Shown: piece after piece, positions 1-7,453 of the stretch | Numbering within the stretch: position 1 is the stretch's first letter | Layout: each line of letters opens with the position of its first letter | Assembly (NCBI GenBank): GCA_900316955.1 | Contig: ONEX01000003.1 | Location: forward strand, 1 to 64,000 | DNA length: 64,000 nt | Source of the DNA: an uncultured Bacteroidales bacterium | GTDB taxonomy: Bacteria; Bacteroidota; Bacteroidia; Bacteroidales; UBA932 | Direction: 5' to 3' | Notes under the pieces: generated by a model | The model's input: only the letters and a program-made list of their open reading frames with translations | Told to the model about the DNA's origin: nothing | Database searches by the model: none | Position numbers and translations under genes: made by a program

Positions 1-378
1 GTTTGTCGGGGCTCCTCCCATGCCGATCAACCGCGTAAAGGCCTCCAGGTCCTGATCCTGCCACTTGTCCGAAGCGGGATTGACGACCATGATCCGGCCA
101 CCGTATTCCTGGACGATTTCGGTCAGTTTCAGCCTCTGCGCCAGTTCAAGGGCCTGCTGGTTGTCCAGCCGGCCGTCCGGGAAGATATAAAAGGCTGGTC
201 CATATCCGGCGCGGGAATGGATGTCTCGCTCCGGCAGCATGTTGTAATTGAGGACGGAAGTCCCCTCCATGGCCGAAAACTCATTGGCGGGACCTTGAGG
301 ACGCATCATCCAGGGCTGGGCGGCCGCAAGAAAACCGACGAGGGCTGATGCGGCTGCCGTCAACAATTTCTTCTTCAT
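1..378 (-). CDS. Secreted esterase-like protein, N-terminal part only (cut by left edge)
   Basis: The 126 visible codons open with a Lys-rich signal peptide ending in an Ala-rich stretch before QPWMMRPQGP, so the product is exported. The mature part contains GPAFYIFPDG and then GGRIMVVNPASDKW followed by DLEAFTRLIG. This resembles the first strands of secreted alpha/beta-hydrolase (feruloyl or PHB-depolymerase-like) proteins, but the nucleophile region lies outside the window, so the family call is tentative. The ATG lies 12 bases after the stop of the ferredoxin-like lipoprotein gene, so the two are probably one operon transcribed away from the broken AraC gene. Confidence 0.6.
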   Translation of the reverse strand, partial: MKKKLLTAAASALVGFLAAAQPWMMRPQGPANEFSAMEGTSVLNYNMLPERDIHSRAGYGPAFYIFPDGRLDNQQALELAQRLKLTEIVQEYGGRIMVVNPASDKWQDQDLEAFTRLIGMGGAPTN

Positions 379-390
379 ATATCTTGGAAA

Positions 391-1257
391 TCAAATCTGA
401 CTGTTCGCCTTGATCAGGTCGGCGATGCTGACGTTCGGGTTGCGGTAGCGGGCATTCCGGTTCGGCTCCTCCGGCTCCGGAGGTGTCGGAATGATGGAGA
501 TGGCCTTCTGCGGGCAGTTGTGGACGCAGGCGAGGCAGTTTTCGCACTCCCCTTCGGCGACGGAATGGCCGTCGACTACCTTCCAGGAACCGTGCGGGCA
601 TACAGAAGTGCAGACGCCGCATCCGACGCAGGCGTCTGTGGAGAAAACGATTTTTTCGGAACGGGTGACCGTAGGCCGCTTACGGTCACGCCCGGAGGAA
701 CGGTAATACCCCTCGCAGATCATCCTGTCCATCTCGGTGACCGGAAGGATATAATTCTCGCGCTTCTCCCTATCCGCATCAAAATACGGCAGGTAGGTAT
801 CGACCATTTGGATCGTATTGATGTAATTCATCTGGAAACCGTTCTCCTTGGCCAGATTGTCCACGAACTCCGGGAAGATCGTGCTATGGGCGCCGAAAGT
901 GCCGACGGTGAAGAAATAATCGGCCTTGAACGTGGAACGGGCGATAAAGTCCTGAACAATGGCCGGTGGGATGAAGCAATAGACCGGGCAGACGAAGCCG
1001 ATCTCTTCCGCTTCATAAACGGGATTCTCATTGTGGATTTCCTGCGAGATGCTCAGCAGGGTGCCCTCTTCTCCTGCAATCTGGCGTGAAACATAAAGGC
1101 TGTTGCCGGTGGCGGAGAAGTAGAAGATCAGGCGTTTGATCTTCTTTTCTTTCCGGGTGTTTCCGCAGGCGGGAAGGGTCGGGACACAGGTGGCAAGCAT
1201 GCCGAGGCCCAACACCTTGAGGGCATTTCTCCGATTGATGGGGCGATTGATATCCAT
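391..1257 (-). CDS. EFR1-type flavodoxin/ferredoxin fusion lipoprotein
   Basis: 288 aa. Residues 1-32 form an export signal that combines a twin-arginine-like start (NRRNALKVLG) with a lipobox-like LPAC, so the protein is probably a lipoprotein. Next comes a flavodoxin-like domain (LIFYFSATGNSLYVSRQIA is the FMN phosphate loop). The C-terminus carries two 4Fe-4S motifs, CVGCGVCTSVCP and CENCLACVHNCP. Known EFR1 proteins have the same flavodoxin plus ferredoxin order but are normally cytoplasmic, so the export signal is the odd feature. It likely shuttles electrons in the periplasm; the partner is unknown. It is divergent from the AraC-type gene at 1380 and co-transcribed with the secreted esterase-like gene. 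Confidence 0.85.
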   Translation of the reverse strand: MDINRPINRRNALKVLGLGMLATCVPTLPACGNTRKEKKIKRLIFYFSATGNSLYVSRQIAGEEGTLLSISQEIHNENPVYEAEEIGFVCPVYCFIPPAIVQDFIARSTFKADYFFTVGTFGAHSTIFPEFVDNLAKENGFQMNYINTIQMVDTYLPYFDADREKRENYILPVTEMDRMICEGYYRSSGRDRKRPTVTRSEKIVFSTDACVGCGVCTSVCPHGSWKVVDGHSVAEGECENCLACVHNCPQKAISIIPTPPEPEEPNRNARYRNPNVSIADLIKANSQI

Positions 1258-1273
1258 ACTGGTTTAATTTTTA

Positions 1274-1281
1274 CAAAAGTA
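1274..1281 (-). promoter_or_regulatory. -7 box for the EFR1 lipoprotein operon
   Basis: Reads TACTTTTG on the minus strand, a perfect match to the Bacteroidota -7 consensus TAnnTTTG, 16 bases upstream of the ATG at 1257. Confidence 0.7.
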
Positions 1282-1309
1282 GCGTGTTTCATCTGAAACG
1301 GCATAACAC

Positions 1310-1344
1310 ATTTTTGCCCATTATTAACCAATTTCGCAGATAAT
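1310..1344 (+). promoter_or_regulatory. 35-bp element shared with the second AraC locus (copy 1)
   Basis: This stretch lies between the divergent EFR1 and AraC-type genes. By eye it matches 19122-19156 at 29 of 35 positions without gaps; the core shared words are ATTTTTG, ACCAAT and TCGCAGAT. It sits just upstream of the AraC -7 box. It is a candidate operator for the AraC-type regulators (inference). Confidence 0.6.
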
Positions 1345-1347
1345 CAT

Positions 1348-1355
1348 TATATTTG
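1348..1355 (+). promoter_or_regulatory. -7 box for the broken AraC-type gene
   Basis: TATATTTG, a perfect consensus, 24 bases before the ATG at 1380. It rules out the longer TTG start at 1353, which would lie inside the promoter. Confidence 0.7.
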
Positions 1356-1379
1356 TCCAACTTGCAGAGACTTATACGT

Positions 1380-2242
1380 ATGAAAAAGGTTTTACGCATA
1401 ACCAATCCGAACGTCTATGCGGCTTATGTCAACGCTCCCCCGCTTCATCCGCTTGTATGCATCCTCCGTTATGAAGAACTGGGGCTCTTCCGCCGAAGCC
1501 TGAATCTGTACAGCGTGTATGGACTGTTCATCCAGGACGAGTTTGTCAAGGGTATTTCCTATGGAATGAAAACCTACGAAACCCACGGTCCTTCCATCAT
1601 TGCGACAACGGGGAACTGATATCCCGAAAGGGATGGGTTCTCCTTTGGTCTCCGGAATTGACTCATGGGACCGTCTGGGAGAAACAGATGGAAGAATATG
1701 GTTTCTTCTCCTACTATTCCAGCCACTCGCTGGAGATGACGCCAACGGAATGGGACCGGGTTTCCCTGCTCATCGGCCAGATGCGTAAAGAAGTCCAGGA
1801 CCATGAAGACAGCCCTGCCCTACGGGGAGTGCTCCACGGTTATCTCCATGTAATCCTCGAGTATTGCAACCGCATCTTTCTGAGGCAAACGGCTTTCGGG
1901 GATAAGGATTCATCCGACATGCTTAAGCGCTTCCATCAACTGCTCATCGATTATTACTCGGAGAACAAGCAGTTGAGTCTCGGGGTCCCCTCCGTCCAAT
2001 ACTGCGCGTCAGAACTGGCGTATTCTCCCCGCTATCTGGGCGACATGATCCACCAGGCGACAAGCGGTACAGCCATCGGCTACATCCATTCTTTCGTGGT
2101 TGAAAGGGGGAAAAGCCTCCTGATGCATGGGCTCAATGTCAGCGAAACGGCCCATTTGCTGGGCTTCGGATACACGCACCACTTCAACCGGATCTTCAAG
2201 AAAGTCACAGGCCTCACCCCTTCGGAATTCCTGGCGAAATAG
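1380..2242 (+). pseudogene. AraC-family regulator, frameshifted at about 1610
   Basis: Read in two frames this is a close paralogue of the intact AraC-type gene at 19195. The first frame (MKKVLRITNPNVYAAY to SIIATTGN) stops at 1619. The second frame continues as ELISRKGWVLLWSPE into the conserved middle and the C-terminal helix-turn-helix region (ETAHLLGFGYTHHFNRIFKK then LTPSEFLAK). One extra G in the GGGG run at 1610-1613 would restore a 287-aa protein, so a single-base deletion or an assembly error is enough to explain the break. The N-terminal sensor half and the DNA-binding half are otherwise well preserved, which argues for a recent event. The downstream frame alone could give a DNA-binding fragment from an internal ATG at 1658. 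Confidence 0.75.
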
Positions 2243-2379
2243 ACGTTCGCGTGTCCAAAGAACACGGAAAGCGAGCCTTGCCAATCCGTTCTATATCTAC
2301 TCGAATACCAATAAGATAAACCTCAAATAAGTCATCCAGGAAAGTTCGATAATTGTTAACGGTCACGTACGACCCCCCT

Positions 2380-2405
2380 AAAACTTGCCGATATCGGCAA
2401 GTTTT
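2380..2405. promoter_or_regulatory. 26-bp perfect palindrome, probable Fic operator
   Basis: The halves AAAACTTGCCGAT and ATCGGCAAGTTTT are exact reverse complements with no spacer. The TTG of the left half lies 20 bases before the -7 box at 2408, so it also serves as the -33 element; a bound protein would block the promoter. The gene downstream encodes its own N-terminal helix-turn-helix, which makes autorepression the simplest reading. Confidence 0.65.
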
Positions 2406-2407
2406 AT

Positions 2408-2415
2408 TATATTTG
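2408..2415 (+). promoter_or_regulatory. -7 box of the Fic gene
   Basis: TATATTTG, perfect consensus, with a 20-base gap from the TTG in the palindrome. The ATG follows 28 bases later. Confidence 0.7.
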
Positions 2416-2435
2416 TATCCGGAACCAAAGGTTTT

Positions 2436-2445
2436 TTGCCGATAT
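2436..2445. promoter_or_regulatory. Half-site repeat over the Fic start codon
   Basis: TTGCCGATAT repeats ten bases of the upstream palindrome and overlaps the ATG at 2444. A second, weaker binding site here could tighten repression (inference). Confidence 0.4.
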
Positions 2446-3325
2446 GGATTTCATCACAGTCAGCCAATATGCCGAACTTCATGACCTCCCGGAAAGAACG
2501 GTCAGGAATTGGTGCGCGGCCGGGAAGATGCAGGGGGCCGTGCTCGTGGGGAAGACTTGGAGTATCCCTGCCGATGCTCCCCTGCCCCGAAAAGGCAAGG
2601 TCAAAGAAACGCCTCTGTTGAAAAGGCTTAGGGAAGAGAAGGATGGGCAAGTTCGAGGTGGAATCTATCATCGGACCCAGATCGACCTCACCTACAATTC
2701 CAACCACATCGAGGGGAGCCGGCTGACACACGAGCAGACGCGTTTCATCTTTGAGACCAACACCATCGGCATTACGGACGAAAGCGTGAATGTCGATGAT
2801 ATCGTGGAGACGACCAACCACTTCCGATGCATCGACCTGATCATCGACCGGGCCGATGAAAAGCTGTCCGAGAACCTGATCAAGGAATTGCACCGGATCC
2901 TGAAATCCGGCACGTCGGACAGCCGGAAAACCTGGTTCCATGTGGGCGATTACAAGAAACTGCCCAACGAGGTGGGAGGGATGGACACCTGCCCGCCGGA
3001 AGAGGTCCATCGAAGGATAAAGGATTTACTATCCGCCTACCACGCCAAAAAGGAGAAAACGCTGGAAGACCTCATCGACTTTCACCAGAAGTTCGAGCGG
3101 ATCCATCCGTTCCAGGACGGCAATGGCCGCGTGGGGCGACTAATCCTGTTCAAAGAATGCCTGGCTAACGGAATCGTCCCGTTCATCATCACTGACAACC
3201 TGAAACTGTTTTACTACCGCGGCCTTCGCGAATGGGGTCATATCAACGGCTATCTCACCGACACTTGCCTCACAGCGCAAGACAACTACAAAGCGCTGCT
3301 CGACTACTTCAAGATCAAGTATTAG
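2444..3325 (+). CDS. Class II Fic-domain protein with N-terminal helix-turn-helix
   Basis: 293 aa. Residues 1-48 are a MerR/excisionase-like helix-turn-helix (SQYAELHDLPERTVRNWCAA). A complete Fic core follows, with the catalytic motif HPFQDGNGRVGR at 221-232, matching HxFx(D/E)GNGRxxR. Upstream, SNHIEG at 86-91 fits the inhibitory (S/T)xxxE(G/N) motif; its position before the Fic motif defines class II, an autoinhibited arrangement. Fic enzymes usually transfer AMP from ATP to a protein hydroxyl group. No antitoxin gene lies next to it, as expected when the inhibitory helix is in the same chain. The DNA-binding domain plus the palindrome at 2380 suggest it controls its own promoter. The target protein is unknown. 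Confidence 0.9.
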   Translation: MDFITVSQYAELHDLPERTVRNWCAAGKMQGAVLVGKTWSIPADAPLPRKGKVKETPLLKRLREEKDGQVRGGIYHRTQIDLTYNSNHIEGSRLTHEQTRFIFETNTIGITDESVNVDDIVETTNHFRCIDLIIDRADEKLSENLIKELHRILKSGTSDSRKTWFHVGDYKKLPNEVGGMDTCPPEEVHRRIKDLLSAYHAKKEKTLEDLIDFHQKFERIHPFQDGNGRVGRLILFKECLANGIVPFIITDNLKLFYYRGLREWGHINGYLTDTCLTAQDNYKALLDYFKIKY

Positions 3326-3331
3326 TCCCCA

Positions 3332-3626
3332 TTATCTCTTCGTTGCCTTGAAATAGGCGATGGACCCTTCCTTGTGGTACTCGTCCAGCCGGTAGCCTCT
3401 TTCCAGCCTTGCTTTCAAGGATTCGAAGGTTTCGAACGGAGGGGTGAACCATCCTTTCCTGGACAGGATCCGGAAGATAAGAAAGCACCTTCCGTGCGAT
3501 CTCGTTGTCATCGACACCACCCCAAAAGATGTCCATATAGAGCCTGCTCCACCAAGTCGAACGGGTCAGGACGTCATCGTAGATATTCCGAGATTGCCGG
3601 TAGGAATCTTGAATCTTGTCACTCAT
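3332..3626 (-). pseudogene. Remnant of a class I SAM methyltransferase
   Basis: The N-terminal part reads MSDKIQDSYRQSRNIYDD then TRSTWWSRLYMDIFWGG, typical of the start of small SAM-dependent methyltransferases. A different frame closer to the end reads PFETFESLKARLERGYR then YHKEGSIAYFKA, typical of their C-terminus. The middle, with the SAM-binding GxGxG region, is missing and the two ends are out of frame, joined around 3440-3490. This is an internally deleted gene. The promoter at 3644-3651 is still present. Confidence 0.65.
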
Positions 3627-3643
3627 ACGCCCAAATCGATGTG

Positions 3644-3651
3644 CAAAGGTA
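3644..3651 (-). promoter_or_regulatory. -7 box upstream of the methyltransferase remnant
   Basis: TACCTTTG on the minus strand, perfect consensus, 17 bases before the ATG at 3626. It appears intact although the gene is not. Confidence 0.6.
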
Positions 3652-3679
3652 CAGAATAGACCTTGCAACCTGGTTGCGA

Positions 3680-4336
3680 TTACTTCTTGATCCTGGGTTC
3701 TATGCAGCATGTCTTGATCGGGTGCCGGATCACCGTCTTCCAGTTCTCCGGCGCAATCTTGCGAGCGTCGGAGAGATAGATTTCGTGATGGAGGCGGGTG
3801 TCCGAAAGATCGTTCTCGTAGCCGTTTTCCTCCAGGAAACGGTCCATCAGCGCAACCGATGCGGGCTCATCGTCGTAAGGGCCGATATGCATGATCTGCA
3901 CGCAAAGACCTTCGTCAATCGTCAGGAACTCCGCACAGGAGCAATCCATCTTTTTCTTCTTGGACGCAGTCTGCACCGCCCAGTCGAAATCGGCCCGGGT
4001 AATGAAGTCCGGCAACCGTATGACAGAAATCCAGCAGAAGGCCGATTTGTCCCTATAATCGACACCGTCAATGCCTTCCTGCCACCAGAATCCTTCCAGC
4101 GGCGGAACGACATAGTCATAGAAGCCTTCAATCCGGTGGTCCGTCTTGTAGCTCATCTTCAGCGTATAGGCAACGGCATACAGGATGCCGATGGCCCGCT
4201 GATAGGCGCCGCCTTCCTCGTTGGGATCGCCCTTGCCGCGCACGGCGATGTAATTCGCCTTCGGGACCGTCACAACAACCGGTTTTGCCGGCGGGAGATA
4301 GAACTCCTTGTATTCTTTCTTGAAATCAAAAGCCAT
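3680..4336 (-). CDS. GyrI-like small-molecule-binding protein
   Basis: 218 aa, no signal peptide or membrane segment. The start (MAFDFKKEYKEFYLPP), the segment YIAVRGKGDPNEEGGAYQRA and the C-terminal IYLSDARKIAPENWKTVIRHPI match the stand-alone GyrI-like family (two SHS2 repeats), which binds small cationic ligands and is related to the ligand domains of BmrR-type regulators. Unlike those it lacks a DNA-binding domain. It is probably a cytoplasmic ligand-binding or stress protein. It ends 54 bases before the start of the methyltransferase remnant on the same strand. Confidence 0.8.
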   Translation of the reverse strand: MAFDFKKEYKEFYLPPAKPVVVTVPKANYIAVRGKGDPNEEGGAYQRAIGILYAVAYTLKMSYKTDHRIEGFYDYVVPPLEGFWWQEGIDGVDYRDKSAFCWISVIRLPDFITRADFDWAVQTASKKKKMDCSCAEFLTIDEGLCVQIMHIGPYDDEPASVALMDRFLEENGYENDLSDTRLHHEIYLSDARKIAPENWKTVIRHPIKTCCIEPRIKK

Positions 4337-4376
4337 CTTTCTGCGTTTGAATTATGCTCTCAAAGATACGTGTTCC

Positions 4377-4673
4377 TCATATCACTTCCAGGTAGAAACT
4401 CACCGGCCGGAAGCCGTCGTTGCAGCTGATCATGGCGCTCAGGGGATTCTTCATCCATCCGTCAAAGAAGTTTCCCTCACCCCGGGCCAGCGCCTCGACG
4501 AATTCCCGCATGGAGCCCCAGGCCGAAGGACACATCCCTTCCGGGCATTTTCCATCGACGGAAATCCACTCCTGCCCCTCCAGCACATCGCAAGTGTGCT
4601 CGATCGGGTTCTCATATTTCGCCATCAAATCCGGATACGAAGCCTTCCTGATGGCCGTGATTCTGACTTTCAT
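4377..4673 (-). CDS. TIGR04076 family small protein
   Basis: 98 aa. The sequence runs MKVRITAIRKASYPDLMAKY, then CDVLEGQEWISVDGKCPEGMC, CPSAWGSM and PLSAMISCNDGFRPVSFYLE. The arrangement (KV.IT...K..Y.DL, CP..MC..AW) is that of the uncharacterised TIGR04076 family. Five Cys residues could hold a metal or cluster but no function is established. It lies 40 bases upstream of the GyrI-like gene on the same strand and may be co-transcribed. Confidence 0.75.
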   Translation of the reverse strand: MKVRITAIRKASYPDLMAKYENPIEHTCDVLEGQEWISVDGKCPEGMCPSAWGSMREFVEALARGEGNFFDGWMKNPLSAMISCNDGFRPVSFYLEVI

Positions 4674-4775
4674 ATGAATAAAGCTGTTCTGTGTTCAATG
4701 ACGCCGATTGTTCTGAACAAACATACGAATTCCACGGCACATTATCAAACCCGGCGAAGACTTGTGTGTTCAAAT

Positions 4776-4807
4776 AAACCCCGGCAACCTGGGCCGGGGT
4801 TTTTATT
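4776..4807. terminator. Rho-independent terminator, usable on both strands
   Basis: Arms AAACCCCGGC and GCCGGGGTTT (10 bp) around a 7-base loop, followed by TTATT on the plus strand and by a short T-rich run on the minus strand. It lies just past the 3' end of the minus-strand membrane protein gene that stops at 4832. Confidence 0.75.
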
Positions 4808-4831
4808 ATGCCGAAGAGTAGCTTCCAGGGC

Positions 4832-5398
4832 CTATTTCAATCCCTCCATCTGCTTCTTCAGCGACCGTTCGGCCAGGCGCATGGCCAGGATGGCCACGGG
4901 AATGGTCAGGACCAGTACAACCAGGAGCACGGGGATGTTGTCGATGACCGGAATCATCAGCTGGTCGTACCCGGCGCGCATTTCATCGACGGCCGCGGCC
5001 ATGGAGCCTTCCGTGTCGAACCACCAGTGGGCGGTGTAGGCAAAGAAGGAGAAAGCGAAGGGAATGAAGCTCCAGCGGACACCCTTCAGCGTATCATACT
5101 TGCATAGGAAACGGATGATTTCGGCCAATGCAGTCAGGATGGCAAAGCCGATGGCGAGCGTCGGGTCCGCCTCACCCGCAATCAACAGCATGACGAAGAC
5201 GAATCCGTTCAGGAGGGTCGCCGCGCCGAACCCGCGGATCGTTGCGCAGGTCAAAAGATAGATGAACGCCGTCAGCAGGGGCAGAATCACCCCGACATAC
5301 GCGTAACATGCCGGGTGGATGAGGCCGGTACATGAGCCCAGAACGTACGTGAGAAGATAGGCTACTGCCAGCAGGATGAGCTTGAGAATGGGTTTCAT
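4832..5398 (-). CDS. MptD-family ECF transporter substrate-binding (S) component
   Basis: 188 aa with about five or six hydrophobic segments: LILLAVAYLLTYVLG near the start, then segments around 35-55, 60-78, 80-95, 107-120 and 150-170. Length, topology and the C-terminal basic tail match the MptD/Trep_Strep family of predicted S components of energy-coupling-factor importers. No ATPase or T-component gene is nearby, so it would have to use subunits encoded elsewhere. The substrate cannot be deduced. The -7 box TAATTTTG (5427-5434, minus strand) lies upstream. Confidence 0.7.
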   Translation of the reverse strand: MKPILKLILLAVAYLLTYVLGSCTGLIHPACYAYVGVILPLLTAFIYLLTCATIRGFGAATLLNGFVFVMLLIAGEADPTLAIGFAILTALAEIIRFLCKYDTLKGVRWSFIPFAFSFFAYTAHWWFDTEGSMAAAVDEMRAGYDQLMIPVIDNIPVLLVVLVLTIPVAILAMRLAERSLKKQMEGLK

Positions 5399-5426
5399 AG
5401 TTATACAGTCTTGCGTTTCACGACTG

Positions 5427-5434
5427 CAAAATTA
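5427..5434 (-). promoter_or_regulatory. -7 box of the MptD-family gene
   Basis: TAATTTTG on the minus strand, perfect TAnnTTTG consensus, 28 bases upstream of the ATG. Confidence 0.6.
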
Positions 5435-5492
5435 CGGAGCTTCCCTCTTGCGCGAAATCCCCATTTATGGCGATTTATCACTTAAAAAACCG

Positions 5493-5500
5493 TATCTTTG
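5493..5500 (+). promoter_or_regulatory. -7 box of the EamA transporter gene
   Basis: TATCTTTG, perfect consensus, 23 bases before the ATG at 5524. It excludes the longer in-frame start at 5467. Confidence 0.7.
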
Positions 5501-5523
5501 CGACCCAAACCAGGACTAGGATT

Positions 5524-6450
5524 ATGAAAAGGAAGCTGGATATCGGCGAGAAAAGGCTCATCGGCTATGCCGCGGGCATCCTGGCCGGCGTTTCGTACGG
5601 GACCAACCCGCTGTTCGGGAAGGCCTTGATGGAGAGCGGCGTTCCCATCCTGGTCATGCTTTTCTTCCGCTATGGAATCGCGGCCGCCATCCTGGCTGTC
5701 TGGATGCTGCTGCGGAAAGAGACCTTCCGGGCGGGCCGGCGCGAAATCGGCCTCCTGGTCCTGCTGGGACTCTTTTTTGCGGGCAGCAGCCTCACGCTTT
5801 TCTATTCCTACGACTTTATTCCGTCCGGACTTGCCACGACGCTGGTGTACTTGTATCCGGTATTTGTCGCCCTGATCATGGTCTTCCTCCGGATCTATCC
5901 CAGCTGGCAGACCTGGCTCTCGATCCTGGCCATCTTCGGCGGCATCCTCCTGCTTTCCGCCCCCTCCGGCAACGCCCAGATCCGCCTCCCCGGCATCCTG
6001 CTGGCCGTCGGGTCGGCCCTGTGCTACTCCTTCTATCTCGTGGTCGTGAACCGGAGCAAACGCATCCGGAGCACGTCCGAACATACGATCACGCTCTATT
6101 CGCTGGTCACCGGCGCCCTGCTGTTCGCCCTCATCCGCGCCACGCAGGGCGGAGGGATGCTGGAAGGGATCGACACCCTCGCCGATTGGGGGAATCTCCT
6201 GGGCCTGGCCATCGTCCCCACGATGATTTCCCTGCTCACGCTGGCGATTTCGTCCCGCTACATCGGCCCCACCAAGACCGCCGTCCTGGGCGTGTTCGAA
6301 CCCTTGACAGCCATCCTCATCGGCACGCTGCTGTTCGGAGAGCCCTTGACCTTCCGGATGGCCGTCGGCATCGCCATCTGCGTAGCCGCCGTCATCTTCA
6401 TGATCCTGAAGCCCGGCAAAGCGGGCGGCAAGTCGCCTTCCCAGAAATGA
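5524..6450 (+). CDS. EamA/DMT-family transporter
   Basis: 308 aa inner-membrane protein with ten hydrophobic segments arranged as two EamA repeats. The first has AAGILAGVSYGTNPLFGKAL and the second GILLAVGSALCYSFYLVVVN; the C-terminal half has the usual GPTKTAVLGVFEPLTAILIG signature. DMT proteins of this type export amino acids, metabolites or drugs; the substrate is not visible. The start MKRKLDIGEKR was chosen because the -7 box lies immediately upstream. It is followed 54 bases later by a thioesterase gene with its own promoter. Confidence 0.88.
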   Translation: MKRKLDIGEKRLIGYAAGILAGVSYGTNPLFGKALMESGVPILVMLFFRYGIAAAILAVWMLLRKETFRAGRREIGLLVLLGLFFAGSSLTLFYSYDFIPSGLATTLVYLYPVFVALIMVFLRIYPSWQTWLSILAIFGGILLLSAPSGNAQIRLPGILLAVGSALCYSFYLVVVNRSKRIRSTSEHTITLYSLVTGALLFALIRATQGGGMLEGIDTLADWGNLLGLAIVPTMISLLTLAISSRYIGPTKTAVLGVFEPLTAILIGTLLFGEPLTFRMAVGIAICVAAVIFMILKPGKAGGKSPSQK

Positions 6451-6479
6451 GCGTATTTGGCGATATGCCCAAAAACGAT

Positions 6480-6487
6480 TAATTTTG
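6480..6487 (+). promoter_or_regulatory. -7 box of the thioesterase gene
   Basis: TAATTTTG, perfect consensus, 17 bases before the ATG at 6505; it excludes the in-frame start at 6457. Confidence 0.65.
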
Positions 6488-6504
6488 GAAAGATAAAAGC
6501 GCTT

Positions 6505-6918
6505 ATGACTCTGAAGGATTACCTCAACACAGGCGACCGCTTCGCGGCAGGCAGCGGGGCTCGGCTCATGGAAATCGCCCCCGGTTCGGCCGTCGCCGAA
6601 TTGAAAGTGACATCGGCACACCTCAACGCCGGCGGTGTCTGCCAGGGCGGAGCCATCTTCACCCTCGCCGACCTGGTGTTCGCGGCGCTGGTCAATCAGG
6701 GCGAAAACCTCACTTTCGCCATCAATTCGACCATCTACTATCACGTGTCGGCGCGGGAAGGAGACACGCTCCGGGCGGAAGGGCATATTTCCTGTGCCCA
6801 CCATCGCTTACCGACCGCGGAAGTGGAGGTCACGAACCAGGAAGGTGTCCGGATCGCCACCTTCACCGGCCAGGCCTACACCGGCCGCAGTCCCCTCCCC
6901 GTCGACGCGCTCCAGTAG
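6505..6918 (+). CDS. PaaI-family hotdog thioesterase
   Basis: 137 aa, a single hotdog domain. The motif HLNAGGVCQGGAIFTLADL matches the PaaI catalytic region (N-GG-(H/Q)GG-x-x-x-x-L-A-D); a Gln replaces the more usual His, as seen in a common Bacteroidota subgroup. The family hydrolyses acyl-CoA or aryl-CoA thioesters in the cytosol. The substrate is not identifiable. The start MTLKDYLNTGDRF fits the usual N-terminal length of the family. Confidence 0.85.
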   Translation: MTLKDYLNTGDRFAAGSGARLMEIAPGSAVAELKVTSAHLNAGGVCQGGAIFTLADLVFAALVNQGENLTFAINSTIYYHVSAREGDTLRAEGHISCAHHRLPTAEVEVTNQEGVRIATFTGQAYTGRSPLPVDALQ

Positions 6919-6945
6919 GCCGCGTCTTTTCCGCTGCCGAGGACC

Positions 6946-7440
6946 TTATCGGCGAGCGGCATGAAACGTGATAAAACGGCCTGTGCGCTTTTTATATTCC
7001 AGATATTCCTCTCCGAAATCCGCCTCCAGGCGTTTTTCTTCCGAGCGGACTTGCAGCATCATCAAGCCAGCCACGACGGCAAAAACCAGCAGCGCCCACC
7101 AGTTCCAACAAGCAAGGACGATGCCGATGTAGTAAAGATAAGTTCCGGACAGCATAGGATTCCGGGACAGCCGATAGGGCCCGTCCGTCATCAGATGTTT
7201 GGTCCGGGGTGCCACCTCATGTCCCATCGCATCAAACGGATTGCCTTTCCCGACACGCTTCATATAGACGATGCTCCATACGCTGAGCGACAACCCTGTA
7301 ATAGCCATCAGGGCTGATGGAATTAGACGTCCCGTCGGAATACTCGCAATAGCGGGCATCCCGGAAACCAGCCACATCAAGGCCGGAATCCCGACAATAA
7401 AAATGGCGAACCCTAGAAAGTATCCTAATACCTGTTTCAT
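6946..7440 (-). CDS. Isoprenylcysteine carboxyl methyltransferase-like membrane protein
   Basis: 164 aa with four to five membrane segments. The C-terminal half has HLMTDGPYRLSRNPMLSGTYL followed by E-E-x-x-L, the SAM-binding signature (GPY.xxRNP...E...) of the ICMT/PEMT-like membrane methyltransferases. Bacterial members methylate lipid or isoprenoid-type substrates; which one is unknown here. It is the last gene of a five-gene minus-strand run; the hydrolase gene ends 13 bases upstream. A longer frame to 7545 would overlap that gene, so MKQVLGYFLG is the preferred start. Confidence 0.85.
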   Translation of the reverse strand: MKQVLGYFLGFAIFIVGIPALMWLVSGMPAIASIPTGRLIPSALMAITGLSLSVWSIVYMKRVGKGNPFDAMGHEVAPRTKHLMTDGPYRLSRNPMLSGTYLYYIGIVLACWNWWALLVFAVVAGLMMLQVRSEEKRLEADFGEEYLEYKKRTGRFITFHAARR

Positions 7441-7453
7441 TGTGGTTTCTAAG

